Position numbers and translations under genes: made by a program | Shown: positions 8,278-17,700 of the stretch, one piece after another | Position numbering within the stretch: position 1 is the first letter of the stretch | Layout of the letters: every line of letters starts with the position of its first letter | Notes under the pieces: model-generated | What the model was told of the DNA's origin: nothing | Seen by the model: the letters and a program-made list of their open reading frames with translations, nothing else | The model's database searches: none | Assembly: GCF_002532535.1 (NCBI RefSeq) | Contig: NZ_NQWI01000002.1 | Location: 40,447 to 104,446 of the forward strand | Direction of reading: 5' to 3' | Source: Candidatus Viridilinea mediisalina | Lineage (GTDB): Bacteria; Chloroflexota; Chloroflexia; Chloroflexales; Chloroflexaceae | Length of the DNA stretch: 64,000 nt

Positions 8278-8377
8278 GAGATTGTCTGAAAAGTCTATGG
8301 TTTGGCGTTGGAGTGCCGGCTTCAGCCGGCTAAAGCCGGCACTCCAGCGTGTGCCCCCCGGCTTTTCAGACAGCTTC
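8278..8377 (+). mobile_element. MITE-1 copy B (100 bp) between phnL and phnM
   Basis: Left end GAGATTGTCTGAAAAG, right end CTTTTCAGACAGCTTC, central palindrome GGAGTGCCGGC...GCCGGCACTCC. Flanked by TAA (8275-8277, the phnL stop codon) and TAA (8378-8380), a 3-bp target duplication. Total length is exactly 100 bp as in most other copies. Confidence 0.92.
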
Positions 8378-8389
8378 TAAGGTTCTCTT

Positions 8390-9535
8390 ATGGACTACCT
8401 CCTCAGTAACGCCCACATCGTATTGCCCAACGCTATCATGCGCAATGGTTGGCTCAGCATTGAGGCTGGTCGCATCAGCGGAATTGGCGAAGAGGCCGAC
8501 TGCCCGCACGGTGAGGCGACGCACCACGATGATCTCCAGGGCAAATTCATCCTGCCCGGCATCGTTGACCTCCACTGCGACATGATCGAGCGCATGGTAC
8601 AGCCACGTCCCGGCGTCCACATCCCCGTCGGTGTGGCGCTGCACGCCACCGACCGGCTGCTCTTAGGTTGTGGCGTGACGAGCGAATTCCATTCGCTCTC
8701 GCTCGATGATGATGAATTTGGCGTGCGCAATGATCGCTTTGTTGGCAGTTTTTTAGAACGTTTAAGTCGAGAAGAGCACTGTCATGCCCGCCACTTTGTC
8801 CATGCGCGGGTCGAAGTGAGCAGTGTACGGGGTGTGCAGGCGTTAGCCACCATGGTTGGCCATCCATGCCTGCGCCTCATCTCGGTGATGGATCACAGCC
8901 CAGGCCAGGGGCAGTACGCCGACGAACGCGCCTTTCGCAACTACATCGTGCAGACAACCGGGCGCAGCGATGCGGAGATTGACCTCATCTTAGAGCGCAA
9001 ACGTATCGCCGTGAGCTACATCCCTGCTCACATCGCCCAAGTGCTGGCGGTGGCCCAAACGCACAACATCCCGGTCGCCAGCCACGACGACGACACCCCA
9101 GCAAAGGCCCACTTCTGGGCCGAGCGGGGGCTCCGCATCGCCGAATTTCCTACGACACTCAGCGCGGCTCAGGCGGCCCATGAAGCCGGGTTGGCCGTAG
9201 GCATGGGCGCACCCAACGTGCTGCGCGGCCAATCGAGCGGCGGCAACCTCAACGCCCGCACCGCCCTCGCCGCCGGCGTCGTAGATTGGCTCTGCGCCGA
9301 CTACTACCCCGCTGCGCTGCTGCCCGCCGTCTTTCTGCTCGCCGAAGAGGGGTTGATGGATCTTGCGGCAGCCGTCGCGCTGATCAGCCACAACCCAGCG
9401 CAAGCCGTCGGCATGGCCCACGAACTCGGCAGCATCACCCTTGGCCACGCCGCCGATCTGATCGTGGTGGAACGCAGCCCCGACCCGATCGTGCGCCAGG
9501 TCTTTGTTGCGGGCCGGTTGGTGATGCGCATCTAG
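8390..9535 (+). CDS. phnM: Alpha-D-ribose 1-methylphosphonate 5-triphosphate diphosphatase PhnM
   Basis: Amidohydrolase-fold enzyme that removes pyrophosphate from ribosyl phosphonate triphosphate to give the PhnJ substrate. The 381-residue protein has the family's metal-site region GIVDLHCDMIERMVQPRPGV, MDHSPGQGQY and SHDDDTPAKA, and GMGAPNVLRGQSSGGN near the end. The N-terminus (MDYLLSNAHIVLPN) is normal. It is the last phn gene, separated from phnL by MITE-1. No phnN or phnP is present downstream, so the final cyclic-phosphate step must be encoded elsewhere. Confidence 0.95.
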   Translation: MDYLLSNAHIVLPNAIMRNGWLSIEAGRISGIGEEADCPHGEATHHDDLQGKFILPGIVDLHCDMIERMVQPRPGVHIPVGVALHATDRLLLGCGVTSEFHSLSLDDDEFGVRNDRFVGSFLERLSREEHCHARHFVHARVEVSSVRGVQALATMVGHPCLRLISVMDHSPGQGQYADERAFRNYIVQTTGRSDAEIDLILERKRIAVSYIPAHIAQVLAVAQTHNIPVASHDDDTPAKAHFWAERGLRIAEFPTTLSAAQAAHEAGLAVGMGAPNVLRGQSSGGNLNARTALAAGVVDWLCADYYPAALLPAVFLLAEEGLMDLAAAVALISHNPAQAVGMAHELGSITLGHAADLIVVERSPDPIVRQVFVAGRLVMRI

Positions 9536-9555
9536 GGTAACTTCAAACCCCAATG

Positions 9556-9585
9556 TTGACATCCGCCCCTCCCTCAGGCTATACT
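9556..9585 (+). promoter_or_regulatory. Sigma-70-type promoter for the IclR-family gene
   Basis: TTGACA at 9556-9561 and TATACT at 9580-9585 with an 18-base spacer, 23 bases before the proposed start at 9608. This is the best promoter match noticed in the window and indicates that the regulator is transcribed separately from the phn genes. Confidence 0.7.
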
Positions 9586-9607
9586 CCCTCTGCGGAAATA
9601 TTTTTCC

Positions 9608-10399
9608 ATGAGATGGAAACCAAGACCTATGGTGCAGTCCCTTGATCGTGCCTTCGATGTCCTCGAAACGCTCGCTGCGAGTAGTGATGATCTGCCACTC
9701 TCGCAGATTACCGAGCGAACCGGTTTGCCCCTAGGGACAGTACACCGTTTGTTGAGTGCGCTGATTGCGCGTGGCTATGCGGCACAAAACCCTGAGACAC
9801 GCCTCTATGGGCCGGGGCCGGGCTTGCTTGAGGTAGCGGCTCGGGCGGCCATGAGCCGCCGCTTTGATCTGGTGCGCATTGCGCGCCCTTGGCTGCAAGA
9901 ATTGACCGCAACCACCGATGAGACCAGTAATCTCTTGACGCTCCATGGCGATGAGGGGGTCTATAGTGAGCAGGTGGCCAGCCCGCGCTTGGTACGCATG
10001 TTTACCGAGGTGGGCCAGCGGGTGCCGCTCTACTGTACCGGCGGCGGTAAGGCTATCCTCTCTGGCTTGCCTCCCGATCAATTGGATGCCTACCTCTCAC
10101 GGGTGGAGTTGCGTATGTGGACGGCAAAGACCCTAACGAGCCCGCAGTTGCTCTTGCGCGAACTGGCACTCTGTCGCGAACGCGGTTTCGCTCTCGATGA
10201 CGAAGAGCGCGAAGTGGGCGTCTGTTGCGTCGCCGCCCCCATCTTTGATCGCTTTGGGCGCTGCATCGCCGCCCTCAGCATCTCTGGGCCAAGTACCCGC
10301 ATGAGCCTGGAACGCGCTATCAGCCTTGGTGCGCTCGTGCGCCAGATTGCCGATACCTGTAGCAGCCAGTTGGGCTTGGCTCCAATACCTTGCAAATAA
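9608..10399 (+). CDS. IclR-family transcriptional regulator
   Basis: 263-residue protein with an N-terminal winged helix-turn-helix (VQSLDRAFDVLETLA ... LSQITERTGLPLGTVHRLLSALI) and the C-terminal IclR effector domain (GVYSEQVASPRLVRM, CTGGGKAILSGL, GVCCVAAPIFDR). The start may be ATG 9608 or ATG 9629 (MVQSLDRAF), which fits the family length better; neither has a strong ribosome site. It lies between phnM and a glycerate 2-kinase, so it may control the kinase or the phn genes; IclR proteins often regulate adjacent catabolic genes. The effector is unknown. Confidence 0.9.
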   Translation: MRWKPRPMVQSLDRAFDVLETLAASSDDLPLSQITERTGLPLGTVHRLLSALIARGYAAQNPETRLYGPGPGLLEVAARAAMSRRFDLVRIARPWLQELTATTDETSNLLTLHGDEGVYSEQVASPRLVRMFTEVGQRVPLYCTGGGKAILSGLPPDQLDAYLSRVELRMWTAKTLTSPQLLLRELALCRERGFALDDEEREVGVCCVAAPIFDRFGRCIAALSISGPSTRMSLERAISLGALVRQIADTCSSQLGLAPIPCK

Positions 10400-10456
10400 G
10401 CCGGGGGGCTTGACGCAAAGGCGCAAGGACGCAACGTGTTGCTAGGAATGGTTTCA

Positions 10457-10556
10457 GAAGTTGTCTGAAAAGCCGGAGGGTACACGCTGGAGTGCCGGCT
10501 TTAGCCGGCTAAAGCCGGCACTCCAGCATGTGCTTCCTAGCTTTTCAGACAGCCGC
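10457..10556 (+). mobile_element. MITE-1 copy C (100 bp)
   Basis: Ends GAAGTTGTCTGAAAAG and CTTTTCAGACAGCCGC, flanked on both sides by TCA (10454-10456 and 10557-10559). Central palindrome GGAGTGCCGGC...GCCGGCACTCC. It sits between the IclR gene and the glycerate kinase gene, 23 bases before the latter. Confidence 0.92.
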
Positions 10557-10579
10557 TCAGAGTTACCGGATTTTCGCCT

Positions 10580-11932
10580 ATGCATCATCCCCATTCCCTA
10601 CGCACAGAACCAGCAGGGACAACGATTGCCCAGATTATGACTGCGGCCCTGGCAGCGGTTGATCCGGCTCAGGCGGTGCGCCGCATGGTGCGCCGTGAGG
10701 GTGCGTTGCTCTACGCTGGTGAGCATTGCTTCGATCTCACGTCCATTGAGCGCGTCTTTGTCGTTGGTGCGGGCAAGGCTGGCGTACCGATGGCTTTGGC
10801 TCTTGCTGAACTATTAGGTGAGCGGCTCACCACTGGGTTGGTGGTGGTCAAGGATGGCCACGGTGAAACCACCTCCCACGAAAAATTGCGCTTTCTCGCG
10901 GCGGGCCATCCGCTGCCCGATGAGCGTGGGGTTGCCGCTGCCCAGGCGATGGCCACGCTCTTGGCTGAAGCGGGGCCGCGTGATCTGGTGATTGCCCTCA
11001 TCTCCGGTGGCGGCTCGGCGCTCTTGAGCCTGCCCGTGCCCGCTGTCAGCCTCGCCGATTTGCAAGCGCTCACCCAAGCCCTCTTGGGCTGTGGGGCCGC
11101 AATTGGGGCCATCAATACGCTCCGCAAGCACCTCGATCAGATCAAGGGCGGCGGCTTGGCCCGGATGGCCGCCCCAGCCCACCTGCTGACCCTGCTGCTC
11201 TCCGATGTGGTTGGCAATCCCCTTGATGTGATTGCCTCCGGGCCGACTGTTGCCGATCCCACGACCTTCCAGGATGCCCTGGCGCTCCTTGAATACTATG
11301 GGCTTACGCGCCAACTGCCCCCGGCGCTTGTTGACTATCTGCGCCAAGGTGTGGCTGGGGCTGTGGCCGAGACGCTTAAACCTGGTGATGCGGCTCTGGC
11401 GCGGGTACACAATCTGCTGGTGGGGGCCAATCGCCAGGCCGCCGAGGCGGCGTGCGCGGCAGCGCATGCCGCTGGCTGGCAGAGCCTCATCCTCACTACC
11501 GCGCTTGAAGGTGAAGCGCGTGAAGCAGGGCGCATGTTGGCTTCCATCCTCCGCGAGGTGGCGACCTATGACCAACCTCTAGCTCGCCCCTGCTGCCTCG
11601 TGATCGGTGGCGAGACAACCGTCACCCTGCGTGGCAATGGGCGCGGTGGGCGCAACCAAGAATTGGCCCTCGCCGCCGTTCAAAGCCTCGCGGGCCTCGA
11701 ACGGATCGCTTTGGTGACCCTCGCCACCGACGGCGGTGATGGCCCCACTGACGCCGCCGGGGCCGTTGTGACCGGCACGACCCTGGCGCGCGCCCAAGCC
11801 CTCGGCCTTGATCCCGCAGCCCATTTGGCCAACAATGATGCCTACCCCTTCTTCGCCGCCCTCGATGACCTGCTGCGCCCCGGCCCAACCGGCACCAATG
11901 TGAATGATTTGACCTTCTTGTGTGCGTGGTGA
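10580..11932 (+). CDS. Glycerate 2-kinase (GckA/TtuD, MOFRL family)
   Basis: 450-residue class II glycerate kinase, converting D-glycerate plus ATP to 2-phosphoglycerate. N-terminal DUF4147-type domain: VFVVGAGKAGVPMA, GHPLPDERG, ALISGGGSALLSLPVP, INTLRKHLDQIKGGGLA. C-terminal MOFRL domain: VIGGETTVTLRGNGRGGRNQ and ATDGGDGPTDAAGA. All family signatures are present and the length is normal. It follows an IclR regulator and could serve glyoxylate/glycerate or serine-cycle metabolism. A MITE-1 copy separates it from the regulator. Confidence 0.93.
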   Translation: MHHPHSLRTEPAGTTIAQIMTAALAAVDPAQAVRRMVRREGALLYAGEHCFDLTSIERVFVVGAGKAGVPMALALAELLGERLTTGLVVVKDGHGETTSHEKLRFLAAGHPLPDERGVAAAQAMATLLAEAGPRDLVIALISGGGSALLSLPVPAVSLADLQALTQALLGCGAAIGAINTLRKHLDQIKGGGLARMAAPAHLLTLLLSDVVGNPLDVIASGPTVADPTTFQDALALLEYYGLTRQLPPALVDYLRQGVAGAVAETLKPGDAALARVHNLLVGANRQAAEAACAAAHAAGWQSLILTTALEGEAREAGRMLASILREVATYDQPLARPCCLVIGGETTVTLRGNGRGGRNQELALAAVQSLAGLERIALVTLATDGGDGPTDAAGAVVTGTTLARAQALGLDPAAHLANNDAYPFFAALDDLLRPGPTGTNVNDLTFLCAW

Positions 11933-11937
11933 TACCA

Positions 11938-12206
11938 TTTTAGATTGTAGATTGTAGATTGTAGATTGTAGATTGCAGAGGGAAACAGAGATTTCTGTTC
12001 CCCTGTTCCCCTGTTCTCTGTTCCCCTGTTCCCCTGTTCCCCTGTTCTCTGTTCCCCTGTTCTCTGTTCCCCTGTTCCCCTGTTCCCCTGTTCTCTGTTC
12101 TCTGTTCCCCTGTTCTCTGTTCCCCTGTTCTCTGTTCCCCTGTTCTTCTCTGCTCCCCTGTTCTCTGTTCCCCTGTTCTTCTCTGCTCCCCTGTTCTTCT
12201 CTGCCT
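11938..12206. repeat. Heptamer array (GATTGTA) followed by CTGTTCCC/CTGTTCT short tandem array
   Basis: Immediately after the kinase stop, TAGATTG repeats about five times (11941-11977). From 11988 to 12206 the sequence is a mixture of the octamer TTCCCCTG and the heptamer TTCTCTG. Both are slippage-prone simple repeats. The antisense reading of the second part gives a long false ORF rich in N-R-E-Q-G. No promoter is evident in this 295-base gap. Confidence 0.9.
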
Positions 12207-12228
12207 CTGTTTGTGGTACCATGACGCA

Positions 12229-12972
12229 ATGACATCTGTTCATGCACCGAGGTGGTTCATGGTCTTTGCCGGTTTCTCGACCGATACGCTGGTGAGCCTG
12301 CCGCCTGAGTTGTTCAGCGAGGTGATCCCCAATATCACCTTGCCGAGTGAACTTAAGGTGACCTTGCATATCTTCTATCGCCTGAGCCGCCAGCGGGCAA
12401 CGCCGCGCCGCCTTTGTTGGGACGATTTGGCCCAAGATCGGATCCTGCGGCGCTCGTTGCGGAGCATTAGTAAACTGCGCCCTTTTGAGGATCTCTTGGC
12501 GGAAGGCTTGGAGGCGGCAGTGCGCCGTCGTACCCTGTTGCACCTAGCCGTTCCTACCGATGGACGAATCAATAATTGGTACCTTGTCAATACCACCGCG
12601 AATCGTGCTTGGGCTGAACAGATCGCTGCTGCCCAAGTCTTCCTGACGCCAGTTCACGAGGTGCTGGAACGGCCCTCACTGTTGCGTCTCTATGAGCAGA
12701 ATATTGGTCTCGTGACCCCGATGTTGATTGATGAACTGCGTGAGGCTGAAGAGCGCTACCCCCGTGCCTGGATCGAGGATGCCATGCGCGAGGCGGTACG
12801 GGCCAATGCGCGTTCGTGGCGCTATGTACGCAGAGTCTTGGAGAGGTGGGCTGCCGATGGACGAAACGATGCGCCCGATCAGGCCGGACGACCTATCGAT
12901 ATTGACAAATATACCAGCGGCCAGTTCGGCGGACTCTTCCGTCGTGGCAGCGACGATAGCGACCTCGAATGA
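12229..12972 (+). CDS. DnaD/DnaB-like replication initiation protein
   Basis: About 247 residues with a C-terminal DnaD-type (DnaB_2) helical domain ending in YEQNIGLVTPMLIDELREAE and a segment AWIEDAMREAVRANARSWRY, which resembles the YxxxI/ARSWxY DnaD signature. The N-terminal part (LPPELFSEVIPNI, ELKVTLHIFYRLSRQ) is the winged-helix-like half seen in Chloroflexota homologues. By family it helps load the replicative helicase. The start is uncertain: ATG 12229 is used, ATG 12259 is also possible. It overlaps the DnaC-like gene by 116 bases, so the two are co-expressed. Confidence 0.85.
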   Translation: MTSVHAPRWFMVFAGFSTDTLVSLPPELFSEVIPNITLPSELKVTLHIFYRLSRQRATPRRLCWDDLAQDRILRRSLRSISKLRPFEDLLAEGLEAAVRRRTLLHLAVPTDGRINNWYLVNTTANRAWAEQIAAAQVFLTPVHEVLERPSLLRLYEQNIGLVTPMLIDELREAEERYPRAWIEDAMREAVRANARSWRYVRRVLERWAADGRNDAPDQAGRPIDIDKYTSGQFGGLFRRGSDDSDLE

Positions 12973-13726
12973 GCCCGCTGAAGTCTGTAGTCGTTGTAAA
13001 GGCGTAGGCTACTACTTGCTCGATGTTCCCTTTGGCCATGCCGATTTTGGTCAGTTGATTACATGCCGCTGTCGTGCCTTTGAGAAGCAACAACAACGCC
13101 GTCAACGCCTTGTGGAGATGAGTAACCTTGGCCCTTTTCAGGGCAAAACCTTTGACAATTTTGATACGAGCATCAAGGGGGTGAGCCGCGCTTTTGCGCG
13201 CGCACGGCAGTTTGCCCAACAGCCTGAGGGTTGGCTCGTGCTGATGGGCAACTATGGCTGTGGCAAAACCCACCTCGCCGCCGCGATTGCCAACGATGTG
13301 TTACAAAACCACTACATTAGTGTCCTCTTTGCCGTTGTGCCTGATCTGCTCGATCACCTGCGTGGTACCTTTGGCCCAAGTAGCGAAGTTGCTTACGATG
13401 AACGCTTTGAGCAGATCCGTGGGGCCCATCTGCTCATTCTGGACGACTTTGGTACCGAGAATGCGACCCCCTGGGCGCGTGAAAAGGTCTATCAGATTTT
13501 TAACCATCGGTACAACTATCGCCTGCCAACCGTTATTACCAGTAATCGTGATCCGAAGGAGATTGATCAACGCATCTTCTCACGCATGAGTGACCGTGAA
13601 CTTTGTGATGAGATTACCATCATTGATGCGGGGGATTATCGCATGCGGCTGCCCAACCAACGGTTTACCCAATCAAAACAGGAAGCAAAACGGCGCGCCC
13701 CTCGGCGTGAACGGCATAGTGGTTAG
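12857..13726 (+). CDS. DnaC-like helicase loader ATPase
   Basis: About 289 residues. A zinc-binding start (CSRCKGVGYYLLD ... CRC) precedes an AAA+ domain with Walker A GNYGCGKTH, Walker B LLILDDFGTE and a sensor region TVITSNRDP, all typical of DnaC/DnaI loaders. The ATG at 12857 has GGAGAGGTGGG just upstream and lies inside the end of the DnaD-like gene. With the upstream gene it forms a DnaD-DnaC helicase-loading pair comparable to DnaB/DnaI of Firmicutes. Whether it is chromosomal or phage-derived cannot be told here, but there are no phage genes nearby. Confidence 0.9.
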   Translation: MDETMRPIRPDDLSILTNIPAASSADSSVVAATIATSNEPAEVCSRCKGVGYYLLDVPFGHADFGQLITCRCRAFEKQQQRRQRLVEMSNLGPFQGKTFDNFDTSIKGVSRAFARARQFAQQPEGWLVLMGNYGCGKTHLAAAIANDVLQNHYISVLFAVVPDLLDHLRGTFGPSSEVAYDERFEQIRGAHLLILDDFGTENATPWAREKVYQIFNHRYNYRLPTVITSNRDPKEIDQRIFSRMSDRELCDEITIIDAGDYRMRLPNQRFTQSKQEAKRRAPRRERHSG

Positions 13727-13741
13727 GGATGCGTTGGTGCT

Positions 13742-13802
13742 ACACTACGGTTTGCGCTGACGCGAGGCCCGCACGTCTTCGCCTCATGCATCCTCGCAAG
13801 AT
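13742..13802. repeat. Dispersed GAGGATGCGAGG-type repeat, one degenerate copy
   Basis: CGGTTTGCGCTGACGCGAGG ... CCTCATGCATCCTCGCAAG resembles the inverted-repeat element present at 27705-27840 (two copies) and 39325-39412. The arms CTTGCGAGGATGC and GCATCCTCGCAAG recur in all of them. It sits directly upstream of argF. Confidence 0.6.
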
Positions 13803-13826
13803 GCTACTATGGAGTAAATACGAACC

Positions 13827-14762
13827 ATGCAACAACACTTTCTCTCGGTGGCCGATCTCACCCGCGCTGAAGCGGAAGCGCTGCTGGAGCGGGCCGCAAG
13901 CCTCAAGGCAGAATGGCGTGCAGGTGGCACTGGGCTGCATGCACAATGGCCGCTACGGGGCAAAACGCTGGCGCTCGTCTTTGAGAAGCCTTCGTTACGC
14001 ACGCGGGTTGCCTTTGAAGCGGGCATGACCCAACTTGGCGGCAATGGTTCCTATCTGTCGGCCAATGATATTGATATGGGCGGGCGCGAGAGTGTGCCCG
14101 ATGTCGCGCGCAACCTGAGCCGTTGGGTGCAAGCCATTGCCGCCCGTGTCTTTAAGCATGGTACTGTAGAGACCTTGGCGCGCCATGCGAACATTCCGAT
14201 CATCAATGCCCTTTCGGATCGTGAGCATCCCTGTCAGGCCTTGGCTGATTGTTTGACCCTGCGTGAACAGTTTGGGCACTTGCAGGGCTTGCGTTTAGCC
14301 TATATGGGCGATGGCAACAATGTCTGCCACTCGTTGATGCTGCTCGGTGGCATCCTGGGGGTGAGTGTATCCGTGGCCTGCCCGCCTGACTATCGCCCCG
14401 ATGCGGAAATTTTGGCCCATGCCCAACACCTGGCCGCCGCGAGTGGTGCAACGATCCAGGTGACCGCAAATCCAATTGAGGCTGCACGCGGGGCCAATGC
14501 GATCTATACTGATGTGTGGACTTCCATGGGCCAAGAGCACGAAGCCGCCCGACGGCGGCCCGTCTTTCAACCCTATCAAGTCAATGCGGCCCTTATGGCC
14601 CAAGCAGATGCCAATGTTCGTTTTATGCACTGTTTACCGGTGCATCGTGAAGAAGAGGTGACCACCGAGATCATTGATGGCCCCCAATCGGTGGTTTTTG
14701 ATCAAGCCGAGAATCGTTTGCATGTACAAAAGGCGCTGATTCTCACCCTGTTAGGTCTGTAG
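13827..14762 (+). CDS. argF: Ornithine carbamoyltransferase
   Basis: 311-residue enzyme that makes citrulline from ornithine and carbamoyl phosphate in arginine biosynthesis. The carbamoyl-phosphate motif is PSLRTR (residues 55-60, the STRTR variant with S-L-R-T-R), the HPCQALAD motif follows at about 132, and the ornithine loop HCLP is near the C-terminus (FMHCLPVHREEEV). These make it OTC rather than aspartate or other transcarbamoylases. Length is normal. It stands alone here, followed 36 bases later by a TPR protein; no other arginine gene is near. Confidence 0.94.
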   Translation: MQQHFLSVADLTRAEAEALLERAASLKAEWRAGGTGLHAQWPLRGKTLALVFEKPSLRTRVAFEAGMTQLGGNGSYLSANDIDMGGRESVPDVARNLSRWVQAIAARVFKHGTVETLARHANIPIINALSDREHPCQALADCLTLREQFGHLQGLRLAYMGDGNNVCHSLMLLGGILGVSVSVACPPDYRPDAEILAHAQHLAAASGATIQVTANPIEAARGANAIYTDVWTSMGQEHEAARRRPVFQPYQVNAALMAQADANVRFMHCLPVHREEEVTTEIIDGPQSVVFDQAENRLHVQKALILTLLGL

Positions 14763-14798
14763 TAGTTCCATACACCGCATAGCAAGATCCCCAAACCT

Positions 14799-17700
14799 AT
14801 GGCTGGCAACCGCGCAATCTTTGATCGAGCCCTAGAGCAGAGCCGCGAAGCGGCTCGCCAACGACGATGGGACGAGTCGCTGAAATTGGCTGTCCGCGCC
14901 CTGCAAGAGTTTCCGCAGGATAGCGATGCACGTATGAATGTGGCGGTCGCGCTCTTTCATACCGAGAAGCTCGATCGGGCGCTGCAAGTCTTTGAGGAGT
15001 TGCGGGCAGAAGATCAGAATAACCCCCTATTCCTCAATTATATCGCTCAGGCCCAAGCCAAACAGGGCAATCGCAAGGCAGTAGATAGCTACCGTCTGTT
15101 GGCGGATATGCATGTGGCCCAGCGCCGCCCAATGCAGGCGGTGGAGGCGCTACGTGCGCTGCTCAAGTTGCATCCTGAAGCCGATGATCAGCGCAAACGC
15201 CTGGCCAAGCTCTTTGAGGATGCCGGCGCAGTGCGTGAGGCTGCGGGGGAACATCTGGTACTCGCACAGCGTCAGTTGCAGGCACGCCAGCTTGATCAGG
15301 CCGCCGAAGCGGCTGAGGTGGCTCTGCGCCTCGATCCTAATAGCCGCGAGGCCAAAGATCTGATTGTGACCATCCGTGAGGCGATGGCCCGCGCTGCCGG
15401 TTTTGGTGAACAGCCTAGCGAAGCGCAGGCCGCTGCTGCCGCCCCTGAGCCACGGGTCAATCTGAGCGGTATGACCGGGGCACTCCGTTCGCAACAGTTC
15501 GCCTTGGAGAAGTTTGTCGAACAGGCCCAAAAAGCTCAAGAGGCGGGCGATGTTGAAGAGGCAGCAAAACTCTATGAACAGGCGGTTGAAGGTGGCCTCG
15601 AACGGGCCGATGTGCTCTATTCGCTGGGCTTGATCTATCAAGAACGGGGCGATCTGCGCCAAGCGGCCAGTGTGCTCAACCGCGCTACCTCCGATCCAGA
15701 GTACGCCCTCTCCGTCCACTTTGCGCTTGGCCAGATTTACCATGATCTGGGTCAGTTGCCCCAGGCCGCCCAGGAGTTTGAACAGACGATCCGCTTGGTT
15801 GATCTGGAGACAATTGGGCGCAATGAGGCCGATGATCTGATCCAGATGTATGAGAATGCGGCGACGATCTATGAGCAGATTGGTGATATTGCCCGTGCTG
15901 CCGCGCTCTATGGTACCTTGGCGAGTTTCTTAGACAGCAAGCGTTGGGGCCGCGAACGCGCTGGGGAGTTTAAGAGCCGCTCCAAAGAACTGTCTGATCG
16001 CAACATGTTCGCCAAGTTGCGCACCATGGGCACAGGTGCCTTGACCATGCCTGAAGAACCGACTACCCAGCCGGTTGATGAGGCGCCCGCTACCTCGGAA
16101 GTTTGGGGTAAAATTCGCCCCATTACCGACTTCCTGCGTGGCGGTAAGCCCGATACCAGTTCCTCGTTTGATAGTAAACCCGCTGCGCCGCCTATTCCTG
16201 AGCCGATGATTCTGCTTGAGAGTATGCCGAGCAGTGAGGCGGCAGGCGTGGCCCCCGCTATTCCGCTCGATACCACCGGCCTCAGTGAAGAATTGGCTGG
16301 CTGGGTGCGGCTCAGTGGCAATTACCTGGATCAAGGCTTGACTGAGGCGGCCCTCGATGCATGCCATGAAGTAATTCGGCTCGATGTAGACTATCTGCCC
16401 ATCCATTTGCGTATGGGTGAGGTCTTTGAGCGTCAAGGACGCTCCGAAGATGCCTTGGCTAAGTATCAACTGCTGATTGACACCTTCCGCGTGCGTGGTA
16501 AGCCTGAAGAGGCGATTGATGTCTACTTGCGCTTCATTGAACTCTCGCCCGATACCTTCAATGCCCGCTCGCGCTTGGCTGAGTTGCTGCGGAACGCCGG
16601 ACGGATCGAAGAAGCGGTAACCCAAATGCTCCAAGTTGCGGCAACTTACCAACGCCTCGGCCAGTCTAACAAGGCACTTGAAGAGTTCCGCCGTCTCTTA
16701 CAGTGGTCACCGAAGAACCGTGATGTCCATGCCCAGTATGGTTTGGCCCTGCTGAAACTGGAACGCTACGAGGCCGCCTTGGCCGAGTTCCGCCGCGCCT
16801 TGGAACTGGGCGATCCCAACAATCCGATTGCCGTCGCCCGGCTCAATATGACCCTCGCGCTGCTGGCCGAGCAACCTGTGGCGATTTGGGATTCGCTGGC
16901 CTCGCTGCTCGAGTTGCTCAAACAGCAGCCTCACGAGTTGGGGCCGGTGCAGGCGGAGTATCGGAGCGCCCTCCTTACCTCTGATGCGCCGATTTTGCAC
17001 TACATTTTGGCCGTTATCCAGCAGCACGCCGGGCAGCATAGTTCGGCCCTATTGAGTCTTGAGCAGGCTGAGGCGTTAGTGAATGATGAAGCAGACCTGC
17101 TCCTTCCTGCGGTCTTGATCTACCAAGCTACTGCCGATAGCCATATTGCCCTGGGCCACGCTGAAGAGGCGCTCGAATATTTGCGCCGTGGGCAAGCCGC
17201 AGCGAGCCGCAAGGTGCCCGATCCGGGCGTGCGCCATGCCTTTGCCGTCCCCCTGAACAAGGGTGACTTTGTGCGGCGTATGGCTGAAGCCTATGCCGCC
17301 ACCGACGACATTGATGGAGCCGAGCAAGCCCTCTTGGAGGCACGTCAGCTTTTGCCCTACGACCGTGCGATCTACACCAAGCTGGCCGATGTCTACTTCC
17401 GCCAAGGAAAACTGAGTGAGGCGTTGGCACAACTTGAGGATCTGGCTGGTCACTATGAAGAGCGTCAGCAGCTTGATCGCGCCATCGAGATGTTCGAGTA
17501 TGCGCTGAAATTGGCACCCAACCATATCGCCATCAGCAGCCGCCTCGCCCGCATGCAGTTGCGCCGTGGCTACCTCGATAAGGGCGTAGAAGGGCTCGTG
17601 CGCGCCTCGGAACTGCAAAAGAAGGCGGGCCAACTCAAAGATGCGGTCGCTTCGCTCCAAGAGGCCGCCCAAGTCCATTGGACGCTCAGTGACCACGAGA

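Noticed and set aside
8278..8377. MITE-1 copies as ordinary REP/terminator hairpins only
   Set aside because: The fixed 100-bp length, inverted ends, 3-bp duplications and the empty site at 42 kb show transposition; they may still act as terminators.
11579..12543. Minus-strand frames rich in N-R-E-Q-G over the short tandem array
   Set aside because: Repeat-derived, antisense to glycerate kinase and the DnaD-like gene.
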